NCBI RefSeq assembly: GCF_040807025.1
Contig: NC_090942.1
Coordinates: 71,602,487-71,666,486 of the forward strand
DNA from: Struthio camelus
Lineage: Eukaryota; Chordata; Aves; Struthioniformes; Struthionidae
Length of the DNA: 64,000 nt
Direction: 5' to 3'
The position numbers and the translations under genes were made by a program. This document shows, piece after piece, positions 23,701 to 35,649 of this stretch. The notes beneath the pieces were generated by a model. It was not told the origin of the DNA. It worked only from the letters and a program-made list of their open reading frames with translations, and did not search any database. Position 1 is the stretch's first letter. Every line of letters starts with the position of its first letter.

Positions 23701-26616
23701 AATTCTGTTTTTCTTTATGCTATGAGCTGAATGACCTTATGAAGATGAAAGCGTATTTAGGGATGTAATCCATCTCTAAATCTGAGAAACTGTAAAACCA
23801 GTAAGAAGGAGCTGCACAGCAACAGTCACATGCAGTCCTTAAGCCTGATGCTGCTACTCACTCCTTGGCTGGTAGGTCCTGGTACTGTTGACCTTTTAAA
23901 TGCCTATACTGAGGGAAAAGTGTCCTGATTTGAAAAGTCTAGTTTAGCATTTCAGTCTATGATAAATTAACTGCTTTGTTACAGTGGCTATTTACACTGT
24001 TTCTGTCCCAACACAGGCAAAAAATGTATCCATATCTGCCTGGCATAAAGTCTGGAAGTGAGCAAGGTGCCTCCGTCCACCTCTGGCTTACTGTGCTGAT
24101 GCTAGAGTCAAGAAAGACAGAATTTGAAATATATGTAAGAATGTATTGGACACAGCATCAAAGCATGGTCTCGATCACCATCATACACTCACAGTTTTGC
24201 AGAATGTAGTAATGCATATTTCCTTGCTTATTCTTAGATTTGTTGTTTGACCCATGAGAATTATTTTTTATCTCTTGCCGAGATCTGGGGAGTAGACAGG
24301 CTGCACTTGAGCTTTGATATATTAGCTGATTAGAGCTTCTGGCAGCCTTCAGGATGAAGTTTCTCAGCAGCAAGTTCTCCAGAGGATTTCTGAGGGTGGG
24401 ATTACTGGTGGGTTTTTTTTCCCTTTTTTTCCTTGATTGCAGTCCTGCTGCTAATAGTGTGTGTGAAACAAAAGTTCAAATGCTGGCACATTCTCCTATG
24501 GGATAGAAATATTCACAGTGTATAATTTCCATGTCAGTAATAAGCTACATGATAAGCCTTTTTTTCTGATTTCTGATTTCTGATCTGTAGTGCATCCAGA
24601 AAAAGCATAGTCTATTGTTCTTGGTCTAGTTATTAGTGCTTCTCTACTACTTTCCCAAGTTCATGCAAATTAATATGAAAAATCCATAGAGGCTGTGTGA
24701 TTGCTTTTCTATGAAAATAGAGTATCAAAAATTTAGGAAGAGGGAATTCCTTCTACCTCACAGGTCTAAGTTAGAAGCGTAGTCACTCTTCAGTTCTGAT
24801 ACAGTCATTAGAGAGAACAGAATCACTATAAGGTGATTCATACCATTTAACATCTGAATTTCATCCAAAATTTTCTTCTTCATTGACAATAGAAAGATCC
24901 TGGCATGACTAGGCTCTTAACTTTGGTATTTAAATTTGGAGGTGATTAGTTATCCCCTTCCAACTGCTGGCACCTTCTGGGGTTTCATTCTGTTCCTCAG
25001 AAGGTTTGAAATCTTTGATGGAAATGTGATGGTGACTTTTTTTCTGTTTGGAGTTGCATATGAACTTTACTGTGGCATACTGGTAAGGCATACTGGTGAC
25101 TATCAAGAAGTAGCATCTTTCAGACAGTTCTGGTTTGGATAGATTCAAAGAAGTGATCAAAATGTGAAAGATGCAGTGTATCCTCTTAGCAGTCCCACAA
25201 AGTGTGAGTGTTAACTCAGCAGCGTGTGTAAGCTGGTGCTCTTCACAGGACGTGAAATATTAGCTTTAGTAATAAAAGAATCTTTTGTTCCCTGTGATAG
25301 TTATTCACAAGCTGTGAGTTCCAATTTCACTCCAGTGCTTCCAATGAACATAGCGGAAATTTCTTTCTCTCATCTAGGCAAGAAAGATTGCTGGCGTCCA
25401 GAAACCTCTACAGTCTTTGCGGTTTCCACAGGATATGTGTTACAGCAGTGCTCTGTACCATCTCCCAGCCCAGTACTTCTCATTGCAACGCGTTGCCAAC
25501 ATTTCTGCAGGACTTCGCGTCATCGTCTTCCCTAACTGCTGCGGTCTTCAGAGTCCCACTTACAGACTTTTGGAGGAAGAAGCTCCACCCTTGTGTGGAT
25601 CTCACATGCTCCTTTAGCAGTCAATATCACAGCCATGGGCTGGACTGAGGTGTGATACCAGCCCTTGGTGCCGCATACAGCACCTGATCCCATGCAGCGA
25701 AGTGGTAGAGCTGCCACCACTGCACCACCTAATCTCTGTCCATATCAGAGCATCAGCTATAGGAGGGCAGATGCCCTGTGTTTCCCAGTTATTCTTCTAA
25801 CCATAGTTTCTGTGAGGTTTGGAGAAAGAAGCTGCAGGAGTACCCAGCTAACCTAACTTTGGCACTTCTACCCCAGCCTGTGGGGCTGAATGGCTCTGGG
25901 CTCCCTAGGTGGGGAGCAGGGGGTATGATGTGGCTCTGCGACGTTGGCATGCTGTTGATTTCAGGTTTGCTTCTCTGAATGGCATAATTATGGCTAAATC
26001 ATATGCAGTTAAACCAGGATCAGCGCTAGGTTTTGAGTTGGTCATGAGGTCCGGAGAAGGATGTAGTATCCATCAGCTGCACATCTGTGGAGAAAAAAAT
26101 AAAGGAGGAGTTATGAATATAATCTGTTCCTTGTAGGAGTGCTTTAAGTATCTAGACTTCTGGAATAAACCCTTGGCCTGAAGGAGTCTTGTGGACCTGG
26201 AATAATACTTTTATATCTCCTTTGAGCTTATCAAGGTCTACCAAAAGAAAAACAAAAGAAAACAGCAAGAATCAGATGTCTTGGAATCTAATTCTTCCAT
26301 CCTCCAAAAACTTTAGCACTCCAGAAACATGTTCGGCAAAGCTCATAATGAGGGAAAAGGAGGTAAGAAAGGCACGCGTATTAGCAAATTGGAAGTGAAC
26401 TCAACACTGGAATGTATCTTACACTTGGTGCCCAGCATAAGATAAAAATAATGAAAAAGTGATCTAAGGGATGGAAAATTTGAGCAATAAGAGGACAATG
26501 AGATTGCATCTTCAGGCCACTGTGTAAAACAAAATCCTTAAAAACTGGTCCAACATTGCCACCTACGGGTTGCTTGGTTCTGAAGCACAGAAACTCCTGG
26601 GAAGCAGCAGGACATT
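20771..26616. other. Gene-poor intergenic DNA
   Basis: I see no gene. A GC-richer patch at about 21660-21910 has no recognisable coding content. A 7-mer repeat (tgatttc, three times) lies at about 24565-24588 and an 11-bp direct repeat at 25074-25097. The open frame of 131 codons on the minus strand at 23116-23511 reads as random protein and has no splice or start context. Confidence 0.5.
25074..25097 (+). repeat. Short direct repeat (11 bp, period 13)
   Basis: GGCATACTGGT occurs twice, separated by AA. It is probably a small slippage duplication. Confidence 0.8.
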
Positions 26617-26658
26617 GGTGGTAGTAGCCGTAGTAGTAGCCATAGTAGTATTAGTAGC
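26617..26658 (+). repeat. Imperfect (GTA)n microsatellite
   Basis: About a dozen GTA/GCC-type triplets, 'gtagtagccgtagtagtagc' and onward, with interruptions that suggest an old array. Confidence 0.85.
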
Positions 26659-26802
26659 TCACCATGTCCAGGCTGGGCAGGTGGTAATCTGTCAGAGTCA
26701 CAAAGGCATAATTTGCATATTAACTAGACATAAAATTTAAGTAATTTCTCTTTGTGATTTTAACTAAATATTTGGAGTCACACCCCACTCTCTTTTGCAC
26801 TG

Positions 26803-26895
26803 CCAGATTCTCGGTGGCTCCATTGACTTTGCTGGATTATACCAGCAAGGAATTTTGGCTCCAATTGAGTTACACCAGGAGAGAATTTGTCAATT
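26803..26895. repeat. Old amniote repeat with an internal near-duplicate
   Basis: 'gattataccagcaaggaatt' and 'gagttacaccaggagagaat' are two diverged copies of the same motif about 40 bp apart. They match the common sauropsid repeat motif 'gagttacaccagggatgaat' next to 'cattgactt'. The class (SINE or palindromic DNA element) is uncertain. Confidence 0.5.
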
Positions 26896-29800
26896 ACTGA
26901 CTGCCCTCTGGTTGTGTGCTATCACTATTCATAGTTAAAAGTGATATACAAGATGAACCCGTGTTTCAGTGAAGGGGGAAGTTAACAGATATATCAGTTT
27001 ATTCACTAGTATTGTATTTAAATGCAAACTTTTAATAAATGTTTCTACTTTACCTTGGTATTATTCATTAATCTTATCAGATATTCTGAGTATAATACAT
27101 ATATGCGATCTACAACTTCATTCTTATGACTGAAGGATAAGAATAAACAGTGAAATAAAATAATGATATAACAAAAAAAAAATCCTCCACCAGCATTCAC
27201 GTACCACATGTATATATTAGACCAACAAGCACATGTTCATATCTACAAGAAAGCCAAAGTTAGAGAGAGTAATGATGCTTGTAAACACTCCATGTTCAAG
27301 AAATGGGTAGCACTAAGTTAGCCTGTACTCCTTTTGTGCATGTGCCCTACAGTTGGCAGAGGTGCTTCATAGAGTCCCTGCAGAGGATGCCAAGTATAAC
27401 AGCTTGCTTCTGCCCAGGAGGCTGTCTTCCCTCCCTGAGGTGCACAGAGTGGGAGGACACAGCTATTTTTAAGCAATTAATAATATGTATAATGCACTGA
27501 TTTCACTGGATCTGTGCTGGCTTTTTTCAGCTAAGGCTCTGGAACCCCTCGTAAAAAGTTCACATTGCTTGGCAAGTCTTTTACTGACCAGGTGTTTCTT
27601 CTAGAAAGAACAAAGGAGGCAGATGGAAAGTTTGCAAAGCACGTTGCCTGGATACAGGATGACGAGTGGTCAGCTACAGCAGGAGAGCTGCCGGTGCGAG
27701 AAAAGGTGAGGTGGAAAGGCAGCTGGTGCAATCCCTGCCAGGGAGTGCTATGGAAACAACCTGAAAAAAAATCTTCCAGTACACACAGCTATTCTTGGAA
27801 CAATTAGAGTGACATTTCGCCTTTTCTCCCCTATGGGTGCTCAGGTACACACTGTGTTGTCCAAGGAGGGCTAAAAAGGTGGTTGATCTCACGCTTCTCC
27901 TCCAGTCTCCTTGAACTCCTCCAGGTCTCCATCCCCAGTTCATTTGTCCAGACGGTGGCTCCCTTTCTGGACCAGTTGCACCTGTGACCCTCCTGGCTAG
28001 AGGGAACCAGAGAACGGAGATGTTTAAGCAGCATTGGTTACACCAGCATTATCTCCCACTGCTTTAGGGAGCATCATTTTTGCTCCCCACACAGAAGAAG
28101 CATAATTTATAGGCTAAGTGTCACATAATTCTTCTGTTCCTTTATTTGCCTTCTTGTCTCCATTTAAAGAGACTTTCACTCTTTGAGATGACGGTGAGAT
28201 GACGACTGGAAGACAATATAATCTGATCCATCTCCTGGTAACTAGCTTTTATCTCCTGCTTAGTGGATGACAATAAAGTCTTTTATAATTTATGGATGAA
28301 ACAGCAAGATGTATGTACAAATTATTATTACTCTTGCTATTGTTATTATTGGACTTTATTGTGTCTCATTGTGCTGTACTGTGAATTATAAAGTAATACA
28401 AAGCTAATATATAAAATAATTATTTTATTAATAGAGTAATGCGCATGGGAAAGTACTGAGGATTATATAATTATGGTCATAGGACAGATAAGCTATTCCT
28501 GCTGGGTACTGCAAATGGTTTCTAGCATGTAACAGGTTACATGCAGCTCATAATGTAGTCAAGAAACAACCTCAAAAAATGTATTTTTATGCCTTGAAAA
28601 TTAGCAGGAGGAATCACTAGAGTGCTTAGTTAGTAGGAATCTTTAAGTGCTTGGTTGTTGGGCCTCTCTGAGGTGTGAAAAAGTATTTTGAAAGTAAATG
28701 GTGAATTGTTTGGGATATTCACTGTGGATTTGAGAAGCAATAGGTATTTTTGGTATATGTTTGGAGGCAAATGGGAGTGGGAAAGGAGGGTCTGATGTGC
28801 AGAAAGAGGTGAATTATACTTCCAACACTATATTTTAAGCCAAATGTAATACTGAATTTCTTAATGTTCAGAAGTTCAAAGTTTTCTTTGAACTCATCAT
28901 GGTTTATCAAACATAGTTGTTGCAGATTTTGATAACAGAAATTATTACTATTTTAACTATCCATTGCAATCTATTGTGAAAAACATATATTTTGTGTATT
29001 CCTTCCACATCCTATGGAATGTGAGTATGTGAGGCAAAATAAGAATGAACTGAAAACCTCCTTCTGAAATATTTGAGGTCCTCAGAATTATTCAGTCTTC
29101 CTTTTTTTATGTTGTCTAGTTTGCTTCACAATCATGAAGTTTATATGCTTGAGCTTCTCCACGGAACTTAAAATATTTCCTTCCCAATTTCAGAACAAAG
29201 AAATTAGATTGACGTAGGTTATATCTGAACGTGTGTTCCTCTTGGATTGCAATCTTTGGCCTCTCACATTTTTTAGAATCCTGTTCTTGAAATTACTTAA
29301 CTTTGTTCATTTTTCCCTCTGATCTTTCTAGGAGGCCATGGTTATGCCAATACTCACTTAAAAGACGCAAAGCCTAGTTACAGTACTGTGGGCCTAGGAG
29401 AAGCGAATGGGGCCGTGCTGTTGCTTCAGCCTCTCCTTTAGAGTTTTACTTCTGCTGCATCCTGCAAATTGTGATATGTAAACCTCTGTGGGCCATAAAT
29501 CCCAAGCCTTGTCAGACTGAACGCTGATCATAAAAGAGAGAGGGAGGGTAGGATACATTTTAATGTTTTTAAGCTTTGCTGAGGACATCTGGCCTGCGGT
29601 GATTTGCTTAAAAGAGGATTAACTGTAATGCAAACTCAGGAAGAATGGGGATTCTTCAGTGACAAGTGTCAAGTATACAGGAAATGTATTGTTTATGTGA
29701 GCCAGTGGAATCAAAACAGAATTATAAAACCTTTCCAAGAGCTCCCTGATGTTTCAAAATGCTTCAGAGAAATCCATTATATTCTGAAAATTTTCCCAGC

Positions 29801-32800
29801 AGGAATTCTTCATGTAATAGAGTTTTGTCCGCAATGTCTTCCATTTTAATAAAGGACTTTTTTGCAATCCAAAGTTATATCAAGTGAAGTGAGGCTAATT
29901 TGTGTTTGCCTTAAGCACATAACTTTTTTGCACAAAAGCAATTTTGTTAGCAAATAGGCCGTTATGCATTAAGTGAACGCATTTACGTGATGTAATTAAA
30001 GCTCCACATTCTGTAAGGTTTGGTAGAGATATAAATCAGTATAGACCTATGACTGTGTTCTTGTGGATGAACATCTGTAACCCTGCAGTGCCTTACTAAG
30101 GGGAAACTTATTAACCCAGGGCGTATTTACAAGGTGAGCTGGAGGCTTGCATAGAGATGTCCAAGCTAGCAGAGGTCCCAGCCAATATGTTCACATCACT
30201 AAATAGCAGCTGAAAAGATTTCCTGCATGGATCTGAATGCAGTCCAGACATTTTTTTTGTGAAGCCCCATGCTCAAACTAATAAGCCTGCCCTTGAAGAG
30301 TCTTTTTGGCTGTGGTCCAACAGATACTTGTGGGCACAGATTCAGGAGCTGAACCACATCCATGATACGAACTATTGTATTGAGGGTGAAATTACAACAA
30401 TCAAATTCTCTAACACCAACAGCATTCATTCGTTTTGAAACTGAAACATTAAGATAAATACTAATTTCTGCATTAGGTTGATTCTGAGTTCGATTTCTGC
30501 ATAATGCTGAAGCAGGCTCTTAATGTCTTCGCATGAAATCAATATTGGATACTGACAAATAAGTGGCATTACTTCTCAAAATGTTTGGCTCTCTGTTCTG
30601 AGGAAGTGCATTTGTAGAGCATCAGATAGAAGGCAGCTGTGGTATATATTTTAAAAGCAGTCTTTTTTTTTTCCCATATCCCATTTACAAATTTTTTGAG
30701 AATAAGAGGTGAAATGTCAAGGTTATTAGAAAAGTTGTTGTGCAGTCAGTGATGCCCGGGAGTTAATCATTCTGGGAGCAGGAGCTGATGGAGGTTATCT
30801 CTCAGGATCTCTTATAGTTTTATTTTCTAAAAGTCTCTGTATAAAGGAGATTCAAGATAGCTGAGTTCTTACTTTATTTTATTCTATTTTATTTTTATTT
30901 CTACAACTATCTGTTTGTGTGACCTAGAGCTATGAGAAAACAGAATTTTCTGCTATGTAAAACAATCCCCCCGAAAGTGGCATGAGAGATTTTTTTTCTG
31001 CTTTATTTAAAAAGAAAAATATTAGTACTTTTCTGCTAATATGGAATAATAGTAATAATAATAATTAAAAGAAGAGAAACCTTAGAAACAAACCTCCAAA
31101 CCTACCATATTGGGCTGAAAGAAACAAAATACTTTACTCATGCAGAACCAAAATGTTCCACCTTATTAGTAATCCTTGTAGGATTCCTTATTAGTTTAAG
31201 TTTAGGCTTGCTTCCAAACAAAACATCAATTTAGGATGACAAATTAAAAAAAAAAAGGAATCACAGTTTTCAATTGCTTAAGATCATTTTGAGATCACTT
31301 AGTACAAATTTGTGAATCGTAAAAGCTGATAAAGATGTGTACTTTCAGTAAAATATTTAAACTGAATATTCTGTGACCTTTCCAAGACACTTCACTTTTC
31401 TCTATCTCCTTTCAAATGTGTACAGAGAAAGAACATCTCTATGTCCCAGCTAAGAAGAGGGACAGATATAAGAATGTATGTGTGGTGAAAGTGTTTCACG
31501 CTTTGACTGCTGTTCCGGTCACCTTGCAGCCCTATGTTTTTCGGGGGCAATGGGGGAGTCCCTCACTGGGGACAGGACTTGCTCCTGGGCAGGTTCAGGA
31601 CTGTGCCTGCTCCAGTCTCGGACAAGCCTTTACAAGGGGGTGTGTGGATGCCCAGCCCTGGACCCCTGGCGCTTCCCCAGAGTGCTTCTTTTGGCCCCAA
31701 AATACCAACCGCCTGTCGTCTCACGTAAGCTCAAGGAAGCTTCACTAAGAGCAGAGAGTACATCATCTGTATTTAAGGAATTGATGGTGTTTAATGTACA
31801 GCAAATGGTGTACAAAGATATTTCATTAGAAATTGATTAGCTGAGCTTTAAGGCTCCAAGCGGGCAGCAGATGGTATGGGTACTGCGTCAGCAGCCGTTC
31901 TGCTCGGGCGGCGGAGGCCTGTGGCCCCTCTTACTCGCAGCTGTGTGCAGTGCATTTCCCCAGGCTCATAGCAGCCCCCGAGAGCAGGCTCCTGCCCCTG
32001 CCCCATGTAAGCCCTCCTTCCAGCTGCCCAGTTTTCAGCAATGCTGTCTAAGATGTTCGTGGCACTGCCAAGAAACGGTAATCAATGATTACTTTACTCT
32101 TTCCATATTTGTTTCTCATCACCTTATCTGTGTCAGGGGTGGAAAACCAGATAGTTCCCAAGAACAGTACTGGCTGGTGGACAGAAATAATAACCACTTC
32201 CCTCAAAACAAACATCTCCCCCACCGTTTATTTTGATTGTACATGAAATTGGGTTCAGTGAAATGATCTGCCTCTTGTATTTTAAGGCCCATTTTATGTC
32301 ATGTCTCTTTAAAGCCTTTTTTCTCCCTTCCACTTCCTCAATCAGCTAATTACAATTAAAAGTAATGGAGAGGGTCACTCACAGCAGTAGGTAATAGCAG
32401 CTGATTCATTGTAGGATGGGAAGTAAAGAAATAGCTCATCCGACTGAAACAAGAACAAGCTTTTGAAGAGTCAGACTGTAATTGTCCATGCTAGAATTTG
32501 GCCAGGGTGATGTATTTAGCGCCCAGGATCTTATAAGAAGAGCTATGGGAGCCTTGCTGACCATGTGAGTAGTAAGGAATTTGTTTTTATATCTCATCCA
32601 AAAGAAGTTAAGAAGAAAAGGGAAACAAGATTTGGATACTTGCCAGCACATGACTGAATCAGTTGCATTCACTGCACGTTTTCTCACTTTCTTGCAAGCA
32701 CCTGCTTCAAGATCCTTTTCATAATCGCAATTTTTCTGCTGACCAGACTGCAGAGTTATTATTACCATGTTTATGGGTGGTATACTTAAAGGTGGCTTGT

Positions 32801-35269
32801 AAATCCTGAGCAAAGATTTAATTAGATAGTTAAATAACCCAGCCTTTATGCAGACCACTAGTATTTATTACCTAGGTTGCAGCTGTGCTGGCATGCTGGG
32901 TCCCAACAAGGTCCTTCTGGTACAGTAGGGTTTTCTGGGTCTGGCCCTCTGTGGAAGATCTGAGCAGGTGTTAGGGTGTGCTGTGTTTTGTGGTGTTTGG
33001 AAGCGGATGCGAGACCTGTGTGTCCCTCTTGTCCCTGGAGGAGCTTCCTGCAGTGGCCAGCTGGGCTGGCCTGAGCTGTCCTGGCTGGGTTGCAGCTCTC
33101 GCATGCCCTGAGGAGCCCCGATGCCTGGAACTGTGCAAACACCTCGTACAAGGACAGTTTCTACCCAAGGTGTGGAGTGCCTTGGTGAAACAGGAAGGAT
33201 GACAGATGGACTGAAAAGGACAGCAAGGGAAGAGGAAGGAAGCAGTAAGCTAGGGTAGTGATTTTTGCCAAGGGTGGCTCTAGTGATGCACCCAAGTTCC
33301 CACTGCAGGATCTGCAAAAGCAATCTGCCTCTGGTGTCCTGTGTTTGTTCCCAGTTATGGGCACCAGGTTGCTCCACTCTCTGTGGGTTCCCTCTAAGCT
33401 GCTTAATGTTCACCTGCCAGTATTCTCGAAGCATGGAAAAGCTTTGCTATTTGCTGGGGAGGGCTGAGAGAGGCTCTCGCCACCCCTGCTGCTTGGGATC
33501 GCGAAGGGTCCCCTTCCATAGCCATGGCTTCTTTCCTGTATCCTGCAGAAAGCATTACATTATGATAGTAATATGTATAATAATATGATAATATGTAATA
33601 ATAAATCTTCTCAGTTAGCTCCCTACCACCTCCAATAATTGCAATTAATGGTTTCAGACCCCCAGGAGAGTGTTGGGGAGAGATTTCCCCTGTGTTGTAT
33701 GAGAAGGTGCAGCTGATATGTAGCCTAGTGGCGCTTTAGCTAAAATGCCATTTGGAGACCTGGCCTTTCTCTCTTCCTTTGCTTTCTGAGATTGGGCCAA
33801 AAGTAAAAGCGCTGCCTCTTCCACTGGTCCCGCTCTGCTGGCGGGCTCACTGCAGGGACCGGAGACCAGTGCCCTCCTGGCCGCAGGGGGGAGAGGGGAT
33901 GTGAGCACCCCTGGGTGCCCTGGTGGTCTCAGGGTAGGGAGCTCCCCTGGGCATGGGGCCGAGAGGCTTCACACCGCTGCACGGATACAGGCTAGCGAGT
34001 CTCACCCAGGTCAGTGATACAGTAATTTGTGTGTTTGTTCTAGAGAAAAGCACATTAACCACTGTGTTAGCCGTGCTATTAAAAAGTAAATCAAAGTCTT
34101 ATGGGTTATCTAGAATTACAACTGTTTTGTAGCTTCCATGTGACTGAATGCCTGATCCAGGAAGTATCTCAGTAGTTGTTGCTTTTGTTTTGTTTCTCTG
34201 GTGCTTATTCTTCAAGCTATTGGGTAGTATGAGGGCTTGAGCTGGCACAGTATCACCAAGGATTGGTTCTTAACTTATATTCTTTCACATTTTACGGTTT
34301 TGTGAATTAACTAATCAATGGACTAAATAGCCCAGTCTAGCTGGGTGCTCTAACACACATCTATTTTATGCAATCTTAAGTAGATCAGATACTAGCCTTG
34401 GTTAAAAATGTCAGCTGTTCTCCAGAGAAAATTCTTCTACCCACATAGAGAAAACATATATTTTTAAAAATTCTGGTGTGAAAAGTTAGAGCATCTTGAT
34501 GGATGACTTATATTTAGGTAAATGCCCTTTTTCATCTTTTGTCTGAAAAAATGTGACTAATTCTTCTACACGCTTTACCAAAATGCATCATATGAAAGCA
34601 ACTAAGCAGTCTGCAAGCATTCCTGTCTTTACTTATAACAGCAAGGTATTTTCAAAGGCTATATAGTGGGTTTATTTCTCCTGTTTTCAATATTGATTCA
34701 ATTAATGCCACGCTACTACATCTTTTCCTGTGTACTTTGATATCTGTCATGTTGAATTGAGTGAAAGTCACTGCTTGTGTGTTGTATATAGGATAGGACT
34801 CTACACCCTTGTGAAGAGGAGGAATGTAATTTCTCTAATGCTTCAGAAAATAAAATACTTTTTCTCACTCATGTGAAATCAACAAAATATTTCTCTGAAT
34901 AAATGACATGTTCATCTAAGATTATAAATGTATGAATACTCTGAAGTTTGCCCCAAGACAGAGTGTGTTTATATTCTTCACATATGCAAAGATTTACTAT
35001 GTTTACCATCAGAAATGACTGACTTTTTTTTTTTTTTTTTTTAAACCTTTGGTCAAATTAGTGGAGGTAAGAGGCTCGATTTTGATGTACAAGTAGTTTC
35101 AGAGGAAAAATTATCCATTTTACATATCGCCAAAGTGTTGCAACTATGAGGCATGAAAAAGTATTTTAAAATGTGATTTACTAGCTCATGAAAAAAGCTA
35201 AATAAAGACTTATGTGTGCTCATAAAGCATGCTATTGGGATCAGAAATAGTTAGTTGGCATTCCTCTCT
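26896..35269. other. Gene-poor intergenic DNA
   Basis: No gene is supported. GC-richer patches at about 31540-31720, 32860-33500 and 33820-33990 contain open frames up to 188 codons (minus strand 32868-33434), but the translations have no recognisable domain. AT-rich simple sequence lies at about 30868-30900 and 31045-31068. A run of 19 T occupies 35024-35042. The stretch 29880-30010 looks like a possible conserved non-coding element by base composition and motif density only. Confidence 0.45.
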
Positions 35270-35335
35270 GAGTCTGAACCTGGCCTCAGATGTAAATCAG
35301 GAGTAAGTCCATTTAAGTCAGCCCTACCACCTGAA
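35270..35335. repeat. Old palindromic amniote repeat, fragment
   Basis: 'ggcctcagatgtaaatcagg' and 'agtaagtccatttaagtca' match the sauropsid repeat arm 'gtgtaaatcaggagtaactc' plus 'cattgaagtca'. This is the same general group as the fragment near 26.8 kb. Confidence 0.5.
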
Positions 35336-35537
35336 CTCAAAAGGAATAGCAAGAATATAAAAAGGAAGTTTCCTACATCCTGTTTTAAAAATTGATGATT
35401 TTAGTGTGATTTAATTAAAAATCCCATTTGTGCTTTGGAAACTGGGGAGTCTTGCAGTGTCCTACTCTTGGGTTTTTTTCCCTGTAATAATTGTAGTGAT
35501 GGGAGGAGCTGCTAGCATCTTTATGAAACTTAAAATT

Positions 35538-35602
35538 TTGACTAATTTTTTTTACTAATTTTTTAACTAATTTAGTTAAATTTTTACTAAAAACATCAAT
35601 AC
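35538..35602. repeat. Degenerate ACTAATTTTT tandem repeat
   Basis: At least four units of the type 'actaatttttt' follow each other with slight variation. This is a local AT-rich minisatellite, probably made by slippage. Confidence 0.7.
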
Positions 35603-35634
35603 TTCAACAAAATCTAAATAAAATCTTAATATCT

Positions 35635-35649
35635 TCTCTCTCTCTCTCT
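35635..35649 (+). repeat. (TC)n microsatellite
   Basis: An uninterrupted 15-nt TC dinucleotide run. Confidence 0.85.

Noticed and set aside
32868-33434. Minus-strand frame of 188 codons
   Set aside because: Proline- and serine-rich random-looking translation without motifs, and overlapping frames are also open on the other strand. This is a GC-rich patch effect.
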